Shown piece after piece: positions 16,747-24,820 of a DNA stretch of 35,902 nucleotides. Numbering within the stretch: the stretch's first letter is position 1; each line of letters opens with the position of its first letter. The notes under the pieces are model-generated. The model was not told where the DNA came from. It made no database searches and saw only the letters and a list, made by a program, of their open reading frames with translations. The stretch is from assembly GCA_900315435.1 (NCBI GenBank), contig OMYY01000035.1, forward strand, positions 1 through 35,902, given 5' to 3'. The DNA comes from an uncultured Spirochaetaceae bacterium (GTDB lineage Bacteria > Spirochaetota > Spirochaetia > Sphaerochaetales > Sphaerochaetaceae). The translations under genes and the position numbers were made by a program.

Positions 16747-17586
16747 CTACTCTTTGATGCCGCTCCTTGCAATTCCTTCGACAAAATATCGTTGGGAAAA
16801 AAGGAAAATAATCAAGATGGGAATAATCGCACTTGTCGCTGTCGCCATCGTCAGTTCGTATCTCTGCGCCTCGTCCAGCATCCACCAGCGGATGGCCTGG
16901 CTAATCACATATTTCTTCGGTTTGACAAGGAATATCAGAGGACTCAGATAATCATTCCAACTGCCGATAAAGGACAGGATGCCCATGGAAACAAGAGATG
17001 GGACTGTTAACGGAAGCATGATCCGAAGCCAGATGGTCCAATGTCCTGCGCCATCCACCTTCGCTGCATCGACCAAGTCCCTTGGCAGAGCAAGGTAAGC
17101 TTGTCGAAGGAAGAAGATTGCAGTCGCACCAAACAGTTCGGGAAGGATCAGTGCCCAGAGCGTATTGTAGAGCCCCATGGTCTTGAACATCATGAAGCGT
17201 GGAATGATGGTCACCTGTGTCGGAATCATTAGCGAACTCAGAATCAGGATGAAAAAGATTCTCTTTCCACAAAACTCGATACGTGCGAAGGCATAGGCTG
17301 CCAGCGAAGCAAAGAACAGTTTGACAGTCGAAGCAACAACAGCGACGATGATTGAATTCAGAAAGACATGCGGTAACGGCAGTTCCTCGGAATTCCAGAC
17401 CATCCGATAGTTCGACCAACGAAGGGGTGGGACAATCCATCGGAAAGGAGAGCTGAAAACGTCACGAGTACCTTTTAAGGATGAGGAAATCATCCACAAC
17501 AGCGGGAACAGGAAAAGCAGTGCGACAAAAGCAAGGATCATTGTCTTGGCAACCAGCTTGGGTGCAAATTTCTTTTGTGCCATCAT
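16747..17586 (-). CDS. carbohydrate ABC transporter permease, MalG-like
   Basis: About 279 residues with six hydrophobic segments and the EAA coupling loop DAAKVDGAGHWTIWLRIMLPL near residue 185. This is the CUT1 second permease. The frame begins GTG-ATG-ATG-ATG; the Shine-Dalgarno GAGAGG ends at 17593, touching the GTG, so one of the later ATGs (17589, 17586 or 17583) is the real start; 17586 is given. It pairs with the permease at 17596 and the binding protein at 18512. The importer has no ATPase gene nearby, as for many CUT1 systems served by a shared ATPase. Confidence 0.9.
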   Translation of the reverse strand: MMAQKKFAPKLVAKTMILAFVALLFLFPLLWMISSSLKGTRDVFSSPFRWIVPPLRWSNYRMVWNSEELPLPHVFLNSIIVAVVASTVKLFFASLAAYAFARIEFCGKRIFFILILSSLMIPTQVTIIPRFMMFKTMGLYNTLWALILPELFGATAIFFLRQAYLALPRDLVDAAKVDGAGHWTIWLRIMLPLTVPSLVSMGILSFIGSWNDYLSPLIFLVKPKKYVISQAIRWWMLDEAQRYELTMATATSAIIPILIIFLFSQRYFVEGIARSGIKE

Positions 17587-17595
17587 CATCACCTC

Positions 17596-18492
17596 TCAAT
17601 CGTAGTTGACCCATCTTTTCTCAAGGGTAAAATTAATTACCGTCGCCAAGAGAATCAGAGCGAGAAGCACAAGAGCCTTTGCGCTCGCATATCCAAACCG
17701 ATACCGGACAAAAGAGCTTTGATAGATCTCATTCACCATTGATGTGTTCGACTCGTTATACGTGCCGATTGTCATGATATTGACCGATGAGAAAATTTTG
17801 AAAACAGCAATGACACGGACAACAAGCAGGTAGAAGGTCGTCGGAGTAATCATTGGGAAGGTGATGTCCCAAAACTTCTTCCAGCCATTTGCACCCTCCA
17901 AGTCAGCCTCCTCGTACAACGATTTGGGGACGTTCTGCAGAGCCGCCATATAAATTATCAGCTCGTAACCGATAGTCGTCCAAATGGAAAGAAGACAAAT
18001 CGGAATCTTGTTTAATGCGGTGCTGTCCATCCAAGCCGGACCAGTTTTCAACAGATGAAGTACCTCTACCAGCAAATAGTTGCAAATACCGTCATCCCTG
18101 AACATGAACTTGAACACCGCCGCGAGCGCAACTTGGCTCGAGATGTACGGGATGAAGAAGATGAAGCGGAGCACATTCTTCGCGTACACCCGTGAGTTTA
18201 ATGCATAAGCCAGAAACAGTGCGAAGAGAATCGACTCGGGCACAATTCCCACAACGTAGACGAACGTATTCTTCAAGGCATAGATGAAATGCCTATCGTG
18301 AGCGAGTTCACGGAAATTCTCCAGCCCCGCGAACGTAAGGCCTTGTACTCCGCTCAGGAAGTTCCAATCCGAGAAAGCCAAGAGGATGGAACTGCCAATC
18401 GGAAACAAGAAGAATACCGCGAATACGGCAATTGTCGGCGCTATGAACAGATAGCCGGCTAAATTCTCATGCACTGTTTCCTTCCTAGTCAT
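17596..18492 (-). CDS. carbohydrate ABC transporter permease, MalF-like
   Basis: 298 residues with six membrane segments and EAA loop EEADLEGANGWKKFWDITFPM near residue 205, the CUT1 first permease. N-terminal MTRKETVHENLAGYLFIAPTI is typical. AGAGGTG lies five bases before the ATG. It is 19 bases after the binding-protein stop and directly followed by the second permease. Together they carry an unidentified sugar or oligosaccharide across the inner membrane. Confidence 0.91.
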   Translation of the reverse strand: MTRKETVHENLAGYLFIAPTIAVFAVFFLFPIGSSILLAFSDWNFLSGVQGLTFAGLENFRELAHDRHFIYALKNTFVYVVGIVPESILFALFLAYALNSRVYAKNVLRFIFFIPYISSQVALAAVFKFMFRDDGICNYLLVEVLHLLKTGPAWMDSTALNKIPICLLSIWTTIGYELIIYMAALQNVPKSLYEEADLEGANGWKKFWDITFPMITPTTFYLLVVRVIAVFKIFSSVNIMTIGTYNESNTSMVNEIYQSSFVRYRFGYASAKALVLLALILLATVINFTLEKRWVNYD

Positions 18493-18511
18493 GCAAACAC
18501 CTCTTTACGAC

Positions 18512-19939
18512 TCACTTGCTTTTCTTGGAAAGCTCAAGCTTGATTGCCGCATCGGCATCAGCCTGCATGCGCGCCATACCCTCATCAATCGAGCACTGGT
18601 CATGGGCTATATCCATGGTATAAGTGGTAGCGGCCTTATTCACGTCAGGGTAAGCGGTAATGATATCTTCGTAGAAAGCAGGGTTCTTATAATTGACAAC
18701 GACTCTCTGAAATGAATCGACATCAATCAGTTGCTTCGCATTCTCCTCGCTTCCGAAGACCAAATCGACCAAGTCGGAGGTATCAGTGTACTTCCAGGTG
18801 GATTGATGACCTGCGACAATCAGATAGCGGGAACCGTAGGTGGCATAGAATTTGGTGAAAGCCCAGATTGCCTCCCAGTCTTTCTTGCTGGAGTTCACAC
18901 TTATGCCAACATGGGAGTATGGGGAGACCCCTGCCATATAGTTGGTCTGCCCCTTCTCCATCACAGGCCAAGGAGCAAAATAATTCACCCAGTCAATCGG
19001 ATAGTTCTCCTTGTCACGAATAAAACGAATCATGTTTGGAGTGATTGCAGAGGCACTCTGGCCAGCCATATAGACCATCTGGGTCTGGATGTTGTCGGAT
19101 CGATACTTTGACAACGGGAACCAAATTTTTTCGACATTGTCTGCCTGGTAACGGATTTCCATCCCCTTCTTCATGATTGGGTCACCAAAACGGGAGAGAC
19201 CATCATCACCGTAGTAGGGGTTCCGCCCATAGACTTGGGCGCCGACGAAACTCCAGTAGTTGATTGAATGGTAGTCCGTCCCGCCATAAACAGTAGTATT
19301 GCCACTGGCATCCTTTTTGGTCATCTTCCGGCAAACGTCGAGATATTCGTCCCAAGTCCACTCGGTGGGAATGGCTCCAAGACCAGCCTCATCCCAAGCC
19401 TTCTTATTGATAACGATATAATAGGATAGACCTCCACAGGGGAAAGAATAGGTCGTATCCTTGTACCTGTATTTGTCGGTACCCCAATTCTCGACCAGGT
19501 CGATTCCCTCTTTCCGCATCAGGTCATCAAGAGGAATAAACATGTTATTGACCCATCGATTGTAGGTGGCATTCAGCCCAAACGACGCCAGGACATCAAT
19601 GTCTCCAGCCATCAGAGCGGTGTTGACTCCGAGATTTCCGTCCGTGTTGTTGTTAAAAGGAGTTAGCTCGACCGTTACATTGGGATAATATTTGTTGAAT
19701 TCGGCAATCATCGCATTCATGCCAGCAGGACCTTTGAACGGAATCCAAAAGCGAACGGTACCCTTCACGCTTGCAGGATTTTTTGCAAACACCCAAGCAT
19801 GGTCTGCAGCATCCGCAGGAAGTATGACTGCAGGAGTTTGGGCCTGGGCAGATACCACGGTCGGTTCTTCGCCCTTACCGTTTCCGAACGCCATAGTGGT
19901 GGCAAGTACCACAGCCATGAGAGCAACTAGTTTTTTCAT
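18512..19939 (-). CDS. extracellular sugar-binding protein (CUT1)
   Basis: 475 residues. Signal peptide MKKLVALMAVVLATTMAFGNG with no lipobox cysteine, so it would be cleaved by signal peptidase I or kept as an anchor. The mature part has the family 1 solute-binding pattern (GTVRFWIPFKGPAGMNAMIAEFNKYYPNVTVEL, then PFNNNTD and DIDVLASFG). It captures a sugar for the two permeases that follow. GGAGGG lies six bases before the ATG. First gene of the ten-gene operon, preceded by an operator at 19960 and a promoter with an overlapping operator at 20153. Confidence 0.9.
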   Translation of the reverse strand: MKKLVALMAVVLATTMAFGNGKGEEPTVVSAQAQTPAVILPADAADHAWVFAKNPASVKGTVRFWIPFKGPAGMNAMIAEFNKYYPNVTVELTPFNNNTDGNLGVNTALMAGDIDVLASFGLNATYNRWVNNMFIPLDDLMRKEGIDLVENWGTDKYRYKDTTYSFPCGGLSYYIVINKKAWDEAGLGAIPTEWTWDEYLDVCRKMTKKDASGNTTVYGGTDYHSINYWSFVGAQVYGRNPYYGDDGLSRFGDPIMKKGMEIRYQADNVEKIWFPLSKYRSDNIQTQMVYMAGQSASAITPNMIRFIRDKENYPIDWVNYFAPWPVMEKGQTNYMAGVSPYSHVGISVNSSKKDWEAIWAFTKFYATYGSRYLIVAGHQSTWKYTDTSDLVDLVFGSEENAKQLIDVDSFQRVVVNYKNPAFYEDIITAYPDVNKAATTYTMDIAHDQCSIDEGMARMQADADAAIKLELSKKSK

Positions 19940-19959
19940 AAGGTTCCCTCCTATTTATG

Positions 19960-19973
19960 TTGGAACGTTCCAA
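19960..19973. promoter_or_regulatory. LacI-type operator, copy 1 (5' leader)
   Basis: Perfect palindrome TTGGAACGTTCCAA centred on CpG, 20 bases before the binding-protein start and about 175 bases inside the transcript from the 20153 promoter. It could block elongation or loop to copy 2. Confidence 0.82.
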
Positions 19974-20152
19974 ATTGCCAACAAAAAAATTTCCCTCTTC
20001 TTCACGAGAAAGAAAGATTCTTTCGTACGACTCGTGGGCAGGATTCTCTTTTCCTCTTTTCCATGAAACAAACCGATCCTCAAATGCATCCATCCGAATG
20101 TTGGTTCGACAATACCGTTACTTGGAAAGCAATAACGATGAGGTTTCAATAA

Positions 20153-20181
20153 ATAGTATTATGGAACGTTCCAAACGTCAA
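20153..20181 (-). promoter_or_regulatory. promoter of the ten-gene operon with operator copy 2 in its spacer
   Basis: Minus strand: -35 TTGACG (20176-20181), 17-base spacer, -10 TACTAT (20153-20158). The spacer holds the palindrome TGGAACGTTCCA (20162-20173), so a bound repressor would exclude RNA polymerase. Confidence 0.8.
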
Positions 20182-20311
20182 CAAGAAAATTCCCTTTTCG
20201 ATTCGAGGCACATGCATCAAAAAAATGAAGAAAGATTTTTGGGAGCAAAGATGGCTCCACACCAATTCCCTCCCTCGGCCGAGGGAGAGGATCGGTGCGG
20301 GAAACCCACCA

Positions 20312-21865
20312 TTATTTCTTCGAATCCAGGTAGGACTGCAACTCTGCCCTCACCTGCTCACCACCGGCGGCCGTCCAGTCTTTCTGGAAAGACGACAGGT
20401 CGTTGATGGTGCGGGTTCCAGCCATGATCTGGAAGATGAAATCGTTGACATTGTTGCTCAGCGTGGTCTCGTACTTCGCGTAGTTCGGGGAAGCCGGCAT
20501 GAACGAGAAGTAGGCTGGCACGAAGACTTCCGGATGCTTCTTGCTGAAGTCGATGGTGACCGCGTTGAAAGCCAGCCACTGGGCGGCGGACTTGCGGATG
20601 CGGCTCGGCCACTGCCATTTGTATGCCTCGGCATCGGTGGCATCGATGTAGTAATAGGAGTCACCTCTCTCGTCAGCGAAGATCGGGTTGATGGGGATGA
20701 TCGAATGGTCGTTCGGATCCCACTTAAAATGCGTCCCCTCGACACCGATATTGATGAACAGCTGGTCCTTGACCTTCAGGTTCATCCAGTTGACCGCGTC
20801 AGCCGGATGTTTGCTGCCACGCAGAACCGCGGACACGTGGTTGATTGCCGTCGTCTTCATGTACTTGCAGGTACCGTCAGCGCCGAACAAAGCGGAGACA
20901 AAGCCGAAGTCGTCGTCGGACAGACTATAGGTCTTCTTCAGGGCAGGAATGGCGTTCTGGGCGAGAGAACGGTCGGCGCATGCCATGATCGCCTTACCGG
21001 AAGCGAACTTCTCGGAGACACTCGTGGTGGTGTTGGCGGCCCAATCACTGTCGAAGAGCCCCTCCTTGGAGCATTTGGTCAGGAACTCGACCATCTCCTT
21101 GAACTTCGGATGCTCGGTCAGGTAGATGACCTTGCCGTTGTCATCGACCATCCAGTCATTGTAGATGCCGAAGGCGCAGGCGATGTTCATCGGGAAGTTC
21201 AGGTTGACGATACCCTCCGACGCGGCGTTGTACGGTCCGCAGAGCAGGATGTACTTGTCGCCATAATAGCTCTTGAGCTTGCTCATCGTGGCATACAACT
21301 CGTCGATCGTGGTCGGTACCTTGTCGATGCCGGCCTGGCGGAGCAGGTCCATGCGGACGATGATGAACTTCGAGATTTCGGTGTCATACGGATACATGTA
21401 CGGAACGCCGTAAATGGTTCCCTTGCCATCGGACAAGGTATCCCAGGTTTCCTGGGAGTTGCCTTTGAGGATATCCTGGCCATACTTGTCCAACAGATCG
21501 TTCAGCGGCAACAGGGCATTTTTGGAAAGCAACGTGCGGAACTGGTTCAACGACAGGTTGACGATGTCATAGTCCGCTCCGGAGGCGACGTCCATCAACA
21601 GCTTCTGGTCAGGATTCTGAGCAGGAAGCATGGAGAACTCCACCTTGTATCCGGTCGATTTCTCCATGACCGGGACCATGTAGTCGGTGTTCACGTCGAA
21701 ACCGGTATTGTAGCCAAGCCGTTTCAGCGTGACATTGCCTGGTCCGAGCAACTCGCTTGCCCCGCCCTTCTTTTCCGGCGCTTTCGCCGAACCTTCCGAC
21801 GATCCTTGAGCAAACACAGCCAGCGCGCTCAAAAGTACCACAGGAATCAGAAAATGTCTTTTCAT
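20312..21865 (-). CDS. extracellular solute-binding protein, LplA/YtcQ-like
   Basis: 517 residues, long-type binding protein of the LplA/YtcQ group that serves uronide or complex glycan-derived oligosaccharide importers. Signal peptide MKRHFLIPVVLLSALAVFAQG without a lipobox cysteine. The mature part has NVTLKRLGYNTGFDVNTDYMVP, an ASGADYDIVNLS block near residue 100 and YGVPYMYPYDTEI near 150, as seen in this group. AGGAGG precedes the ATG. It is third in its operon after the LplB- and YtcP-like permeases. Confidence 0.88.
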   Translation of the reverse strand: MKRHFLIPVVLLSALAVFAQGSSEGSAKAPEKKGGASELLGPGNVTLKRLGYNTGFDVNTDYMVPVMEKSTGYKVEFSMLPAQNPDQKLLMDVASGADYDIVNLSLNQFRTLLSKNALLPLNDLLDKYGQDILKGNSQETWDTLSDGKGTIYGVPYMYPYDTEISKFIIVRMDLLRQAGIDKVPTTIDELYATMSKLKSYYGDKYILLCGPYNAASEGIVNLNFPMNIACAFGIYNDWMVDDNGKVIYLTEHPKFKEMVEFLTKCSKEGLFDSDWAANTTTSVSEKFASGKAIMACADRSLAQNAIPALKKTYSLSDDDFGFVSALFGADGTCKYMKTTAINHVSAVLRGSKHPADAVNWMNLKVKDQLFINIGVEGTHFKWDPNDHSIIPINPIFADERGDSYYYIDATDAEAYKWQWPSRIRKSAAQWLAFNAVTIDFSKKHPEVFVPAYFSFMPASPNYAKYETTLSNNVNDFIFQIMAGTRTINDLSSFQKDWTAAGGEQVRAELQSYLDSKK

Positions 21866-21909
21866 GTAAAACCCTCCTCCTTTTTCTATTCCTCAACACA
21901 TATCGTGTG

Positions 21910-22827
21910 TTAACCTTTGACAGATCCCAAGGTGATGCCTTGCACCACGTAGCGCTGGACGAACGGGTAGAGCGCCACAATCGGGATGATCGAGAGCGTG
22001 ACCGCGGCGGCAGTGACACCCTGCGTGGTGATGTTGGCCTCGTAGTTGCCCTGGGCCGAGCCCAAAGCGGCTCCAGCAAGGTTCTCCAGCACCGACTGCC
22101 CATTCTGGATCAGGTCGTACAAGTAGACCTGAAGCGTACGCATCGATGCGCTCTTCGTGTACATCATCGCATGGAAGTAATTGTTCCAGTAGTTGACCGC
22201 GTACAACAGGCCGACGGTCGCCAGGACCGACTTGGACATCGGCAGCACAATCTGGCAAAGAGTCTGCGTGTCGGTCGCCCCGTCGATGGTCGCCGCCTCG
22301 GATACACTCTCGGGCAGCCCCTCGAAGTAGCTCTTCATGACGAACATGTTGAAGTGGACGATGGCGAACGGCAGGATCAGAGCCGCGTACGTGTCCAGGA
22401 TTCCAAGGGAGTTGACCACCATGTAGGCAGGAACGATACCCCCAAAGAAGACCATGCTGAAGACATAGAGCATGATGATGAACTTGCGTCCTGGCATGTG
22501 GGTCTGCGCAAGCGGATAGGCGGTCGTGATGGTGGTGAACATGCTGACCAAAGTGCCGATGATGGTGACGACCAGACTGTTCTTCAAGGCATTGAAAAAG
22601 GCGGTCTTCTTGACGATGTACCCCATGGTGTCCCACTGGATCTGGCGGGGCCAGAAGGCAATCTCTCCCGTGGTGACCAAGGTGCCGTTGCTGATGCCGG
22701 TCGAGAAGATGTTCAGGCATGGCAGGATGCAGATGAGCGCGAAAGCGGTCATCAGCACGTACGAGAGGATCCCAAACACTCGCTCGGAAAACGAAGCAGG
22801 CTTCAGATGTTTCACTTGGTGTCTCAT
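21910..22827 (-). CDS. ABC transporter permease, YtcP/LplC-like
   Basis: 305 residues with six membrane segments and EAA loop EAATIDGATDTQTLCQIVLPMSK near residue 190. The N-terminal FGILSYVLMTAFALICILPCLNIF is typical of the YtcP group. The open frame starts at 22833 but the Shine-Dalgarno GGGGGG touches that ATG; the ATG at 22827 is six bases from it and is preferred. It works with the 22840 permease and the 20312 binding protein. Confidence 0.89.
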   Translation of the reverse strand: MRHQVKHLKPASFSERVFGILSYVLMTAFALICILPCLNIFSTGISNGTLVTTGEIAFWPRQIQWDTMGYIVKKTAFFNALKNSLVVTIIGTLVSMFTTITTAYPLAQTHMPGRKFIIMLYVFSMVFFGGIVPAYMVVNSLGILDTYAALILPFAIVHFNMFVMKSYFEGLPESVSEAATIDGATDTQTLCQIVLPMSKSVLATVGLLYAVNYWNNYFHAMMYTKSASMRTLQVYLYDLIQNGQSVLENLAGAALGSAQGNYEANITTQGVTAAAVTLSIIPIVALYPFVQRYVVQGITLGSVKG

Positions 22828-22839
22828 GTCCATCCCCCC

Positions 22840-23784
22840 TTACCAGATACTGCGGCCGAGCAACTTCTTGCTTGCCGTGTTGGCGCCGACAATCAGGATG
22901 AAGGCGACGACGGAATTGAACAGGCCGAGCGCGGTAGCCAACGAGAAGTTCGCCTGACCAAGACCGATGCGGTAGACATAGGTCTGGATGATATCAGCGA
23001 CGTCATAGACAGCCGGGTTGTAGAAAATCAAAACCTGCTCGAAGCCGGTGTCGAGGATATAACCGACCTTCAGGATCAGCATCAGCACGATTGTCGGCAG
23101 CAGGCCAGGCAACGTCACATGCCAGATCTGGCTTACCTTCGAAGCACCATCGATACGGGCAGCCTCGTAGAGGGTCGGGTCGATAGAGGTCATGGCGGCC
23201 AGGTAGATGATGGTGTTGTAGCCGATTTCCTTCCACCCCTCGGTGAAAACCAGTACCCCGCGGAACACCTGCGGGTCGGAGAAGAACATGATTCTCTTGA
23301 GGCCAAGCGAGGAAAGCCACTGGTTCACCAGCCCGTAGGAACCCAAGATCGAATAGAAGACACCATAGATGACGACCCAGGAAAAGAAGTAGGGAACGTA
23401 GATTGCGGTGGAGACCGTCTTCTTCCAGATGCCGTTATGGATCTCGTTGATCATGATGGCGGCAAGGATCGGAATCCAGAACAGGAAGAGGATCTTCATC
23501 AGGTTGATTTCCAACGTGTTGAGGAAGACCGTCTTGAACTGCGAAGAGCTAAAGAGCTGCCTGAACCACTTCAGCCCGACCCATGGGCTCTTGGCGACAG
23601 CGTCAATCGGGTTGCTGCCTGCGAAGATGTCGTAATCCTCAAAAGCCATGAGCAGGCCGTACAGGGGTCCGAACTTGTAGACGAAGACAAAGAAAAGGCC
23701 GGGCAAAAGCATCAGGTACATCGCCGGATGGCCCTTCACCCATTTCCACTTTTTCCGAAGAGCATACGCTTGTTGCCTAGCCAT
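22840..23784 (-). CDS. ABC transporter permease, LplB-like
   Basis: 314 residues, first gene of the second importer operon. Six membrane segments and EAA loop EAARIDGASKVSQIWHVTLPGL near residue 210. The N-terminal basic stretch followed by MYLMLLPGLFFVFVYKFGPLYGLLMAFEDY matches LplB/YteP permeases. AGGAG lies nine bases before ATG. Two promoters with operators precede it. No ATPase gene is adjacent. Confidence 0.9.
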   Translation of the reverse strand: MARQQAYALRKKWKWVKGHPAMYLMLLPGLFFVFVYKFGPLYGLLMAFEDYDIFAGSNPIDAVAKSPWVGLKWFRQLFSSSQFKTVFLNTLEINLMKILFLFWIPILAAIMINEIHNGIWKKTVSTAIYVPYFFSWVVIYGVFYSILGSYGLVNQWLSSLGLKRIMFFSDPQVFRGVLVFTEGWKEIGYNTIIYLAAMTSIDPTLYEAARIDGASKVSQIWHVTLPGLLPTIVLMLILKVGYILDTGFEQVLIFYNPAVYDVADIIQTYVYRIGLGQANFSLATALGLFNSVVAFILIVGANTASKKLLGRSIW

Positions 23785-23825
23785 TCGATTCCACTCCTTT
23801 TGTCCGAGGAAAGCACTTATGCCTC

Positions 23826-23853
23826 ATTGTAAATTGTTTGTAACAAACGTCAA
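23826..23853 (-). promoter_or_regulatory. proximal promoter of the LplB operon with a different palindrome
   Basis: Minus strand: -35 TTGACG (23848-23853), 16-base spacer, -10 TACAAT (23826-23831), about 40 bases before the ATG at 23784. The spacer holds a 13-base palindrome GTTTGTAACAAAC (23836-23848), unrelated to the LacI-type operators, suggesting a second regulator. Confidence 0.7.
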
Positions 23854-23995
23854 TATTATTTTTATAAACATGAATCCGAAGAAATGATTGTTGCTTTCGC
23901 TCATTTATCGGTCAAAATGTCCACAAAAGGCATCGTACATCGGTTCCACTCCCCACGACCAGGAGCAAAAGGATCCAATCCCTAGTTGTAAAAAA

Positions 23996-24024
23996 ATGGT
24001 ATTATGGAACGTTCCAGCTGTCAA
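23996..24024 (-). promoter_or_regulatory. distal promoter of the LplB operon with LacI-type operator copy 3
   Basis: Minus strand: -35 TTGACA (24019-24024), 17-base spacer, -10 TACCAT (23996-24001). The spacer holds TGGAACGTTCCA (24005-24016). The layout is the same as at 20153, with matching flanking bases (TATTA before and GTCAAC after on the plus strand). Confidence 0.8.
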
Positions 24025-24316
24025 CGAAAATGTACTCTCTATCATTTATCCATCTACCATATAAGAAATTCCATGATAAAAAAACAAAACAGAATGATGG
24101 CAATTTTTTACATTGAAATAACATTTTTATTGCTATTTTAAAAATTTTGTTCAAGTAAAAAGACAGTAAAACAGGACAAACAAGCGAAAACACCATGTCC
24201 TATCGCCCCTTCTCCACACCAGACATCCGTGAAGGCCGACCCGATAGGAAAGATGGAGACCATGTAATACCATGGTACGATTTTCAACCACCAGCCCCAG
24301 TTCCACGATAAGGCTC

Positions 24317-24820
24317 ATGGACACGACACAAATCTGTACATTCCGTCTTTCATGGAGACAGGTTTCCCGGTTGAGGCACCTTGCCAACGGCACCCTGATT
24401 GTCTACAACCACCTCCTGCTCTACGGCTTCGGGCAGTGGAAGCGAAAGGGCCTGCAGCCATCGCCGGCCTTGCTTTCCGAGGAACTGGGGACGATGCGGG
24501 CCACCCAGCGGTGGCTGATCGACATCCCCCTCTCCCTGCTGCAGAAGGAAGTCGATGAAGTGTCTCAGAGACTTGCCCTCCTCATCCTCAAACGACCCCA
24601 CGCCACGTTCGCTCCGAAAATCAAAAAGGGCCGCACCAGAGTCCTCGACATCCAGCCGATCTGCCGTTGTTTCGGCAAGGTGCTGCTCATCGAGTCCCTC
24701 GGGACCTTCGTGCTCCGCCGCACTCCCAACCTCCCCCTCCGCGGTACCACTCTGCGTTGGGAAGGCGGACCCTACATGGTCCTTCGCGTTGAGGAGAGTC
24801 CATGCGAAAGCGAACGGTGA
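24317..24820 (+). CDS. TnpB/OrfB N-terminal-like protein without a RuvC domain
   Basis: 167 residues from the ATG at 24317; an upstream in-frame ATG at 24272 (GGAGA 12 bases before it) would add 15. By eye it follows the N-terminal half of IS200/IS605 TnpB: CTFRL at 7-11, the helix ending in VYNHLL (29-34), an LSEEL helix near 53, WLIDIPLSLLQ (66-76), PKIKK (100-104), then a beta-rich stretch GKVLLIESLGTFVLRR...RWEGGPYMVLRVEE (120-160) like the wedge domain that precedes RuvC-I. The protein then stops; no RuvC catalytic residue or zinc ribbon follows in any frame. The next gene starts inside its last codons behind GAGGAG, so it is the first gene of a coupled operon. It could be a domesticated nucleic-acid-binding protein or a transposon remnant. 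No similarity search was possible. Confidence 0.6.
   Translation: MDTTQICTFRLSWRQVSRLRHLANGTLIVYNHLLLYGFGQWKRKGLQPSPALLSEELGTMRATQRWLIDIPLSLLQKEVDEVSQRLALLILKRPHATFAPKIKKGRTRVLDIQPICRCFGKVLLIESLGTFVLRRTPNLPLRGTTLRWEGGPYMVLRVEESPCESER

Larger units (their letters stand above)
19940..20311. other. regulatory intergenic stretch between the two importer operons
   Basis: No gene. It holds the promoter/operator of the 19939 operon and a second operator, described separately. Near its right side are the palindrome CTCCCTCGGCCGAGGGAG (20270-20287) and a small hairpin GGAGC/GCTCC (20242-20257) followed on the minus strand by CAAAAATCTTT. These lie just after the end of the second importer operon (stop at 20312) and may act as its terminator, though the T-run is weak. 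Confidence 0.6.
23785..24316. other. AT-rich regulatory stretch between divergent operons
   Basis: Contains the two leftward promoters of the LplB operon, described separately, and the leader of the rightward TnpB-like/caspase operon. An inverted repeat TCCTATCG (24198-24205) and CGATAGGA (24242-24249), with a 36-base loop, lies just before that operon. No clear sigma70 promoter was found for the rightward operon. A 5' extension of its first frame (ATG at 24272) is also within this stretch. Confidence 0.55.

Noticed and set aside
15110-16951. 613-codon open frame on the plus strand
   Set aside because: Antisense to the FAD oxidoreductase and neighbours, whose motifs and ribosome sites are clear.
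21757-23832. 691-codon open frame on the plus strand
   Set aside because: Antisense shadow of the LplB and YtcP-like permease genes, with low-complexity His/Asp/Gln composition.
23785-24316. Possible CRISPR or phage-like repeats in the AT-rich stretch
   Set aside because: Only the operator palindromes and one inverted repeat were found; no regularly spaced direct repeats.
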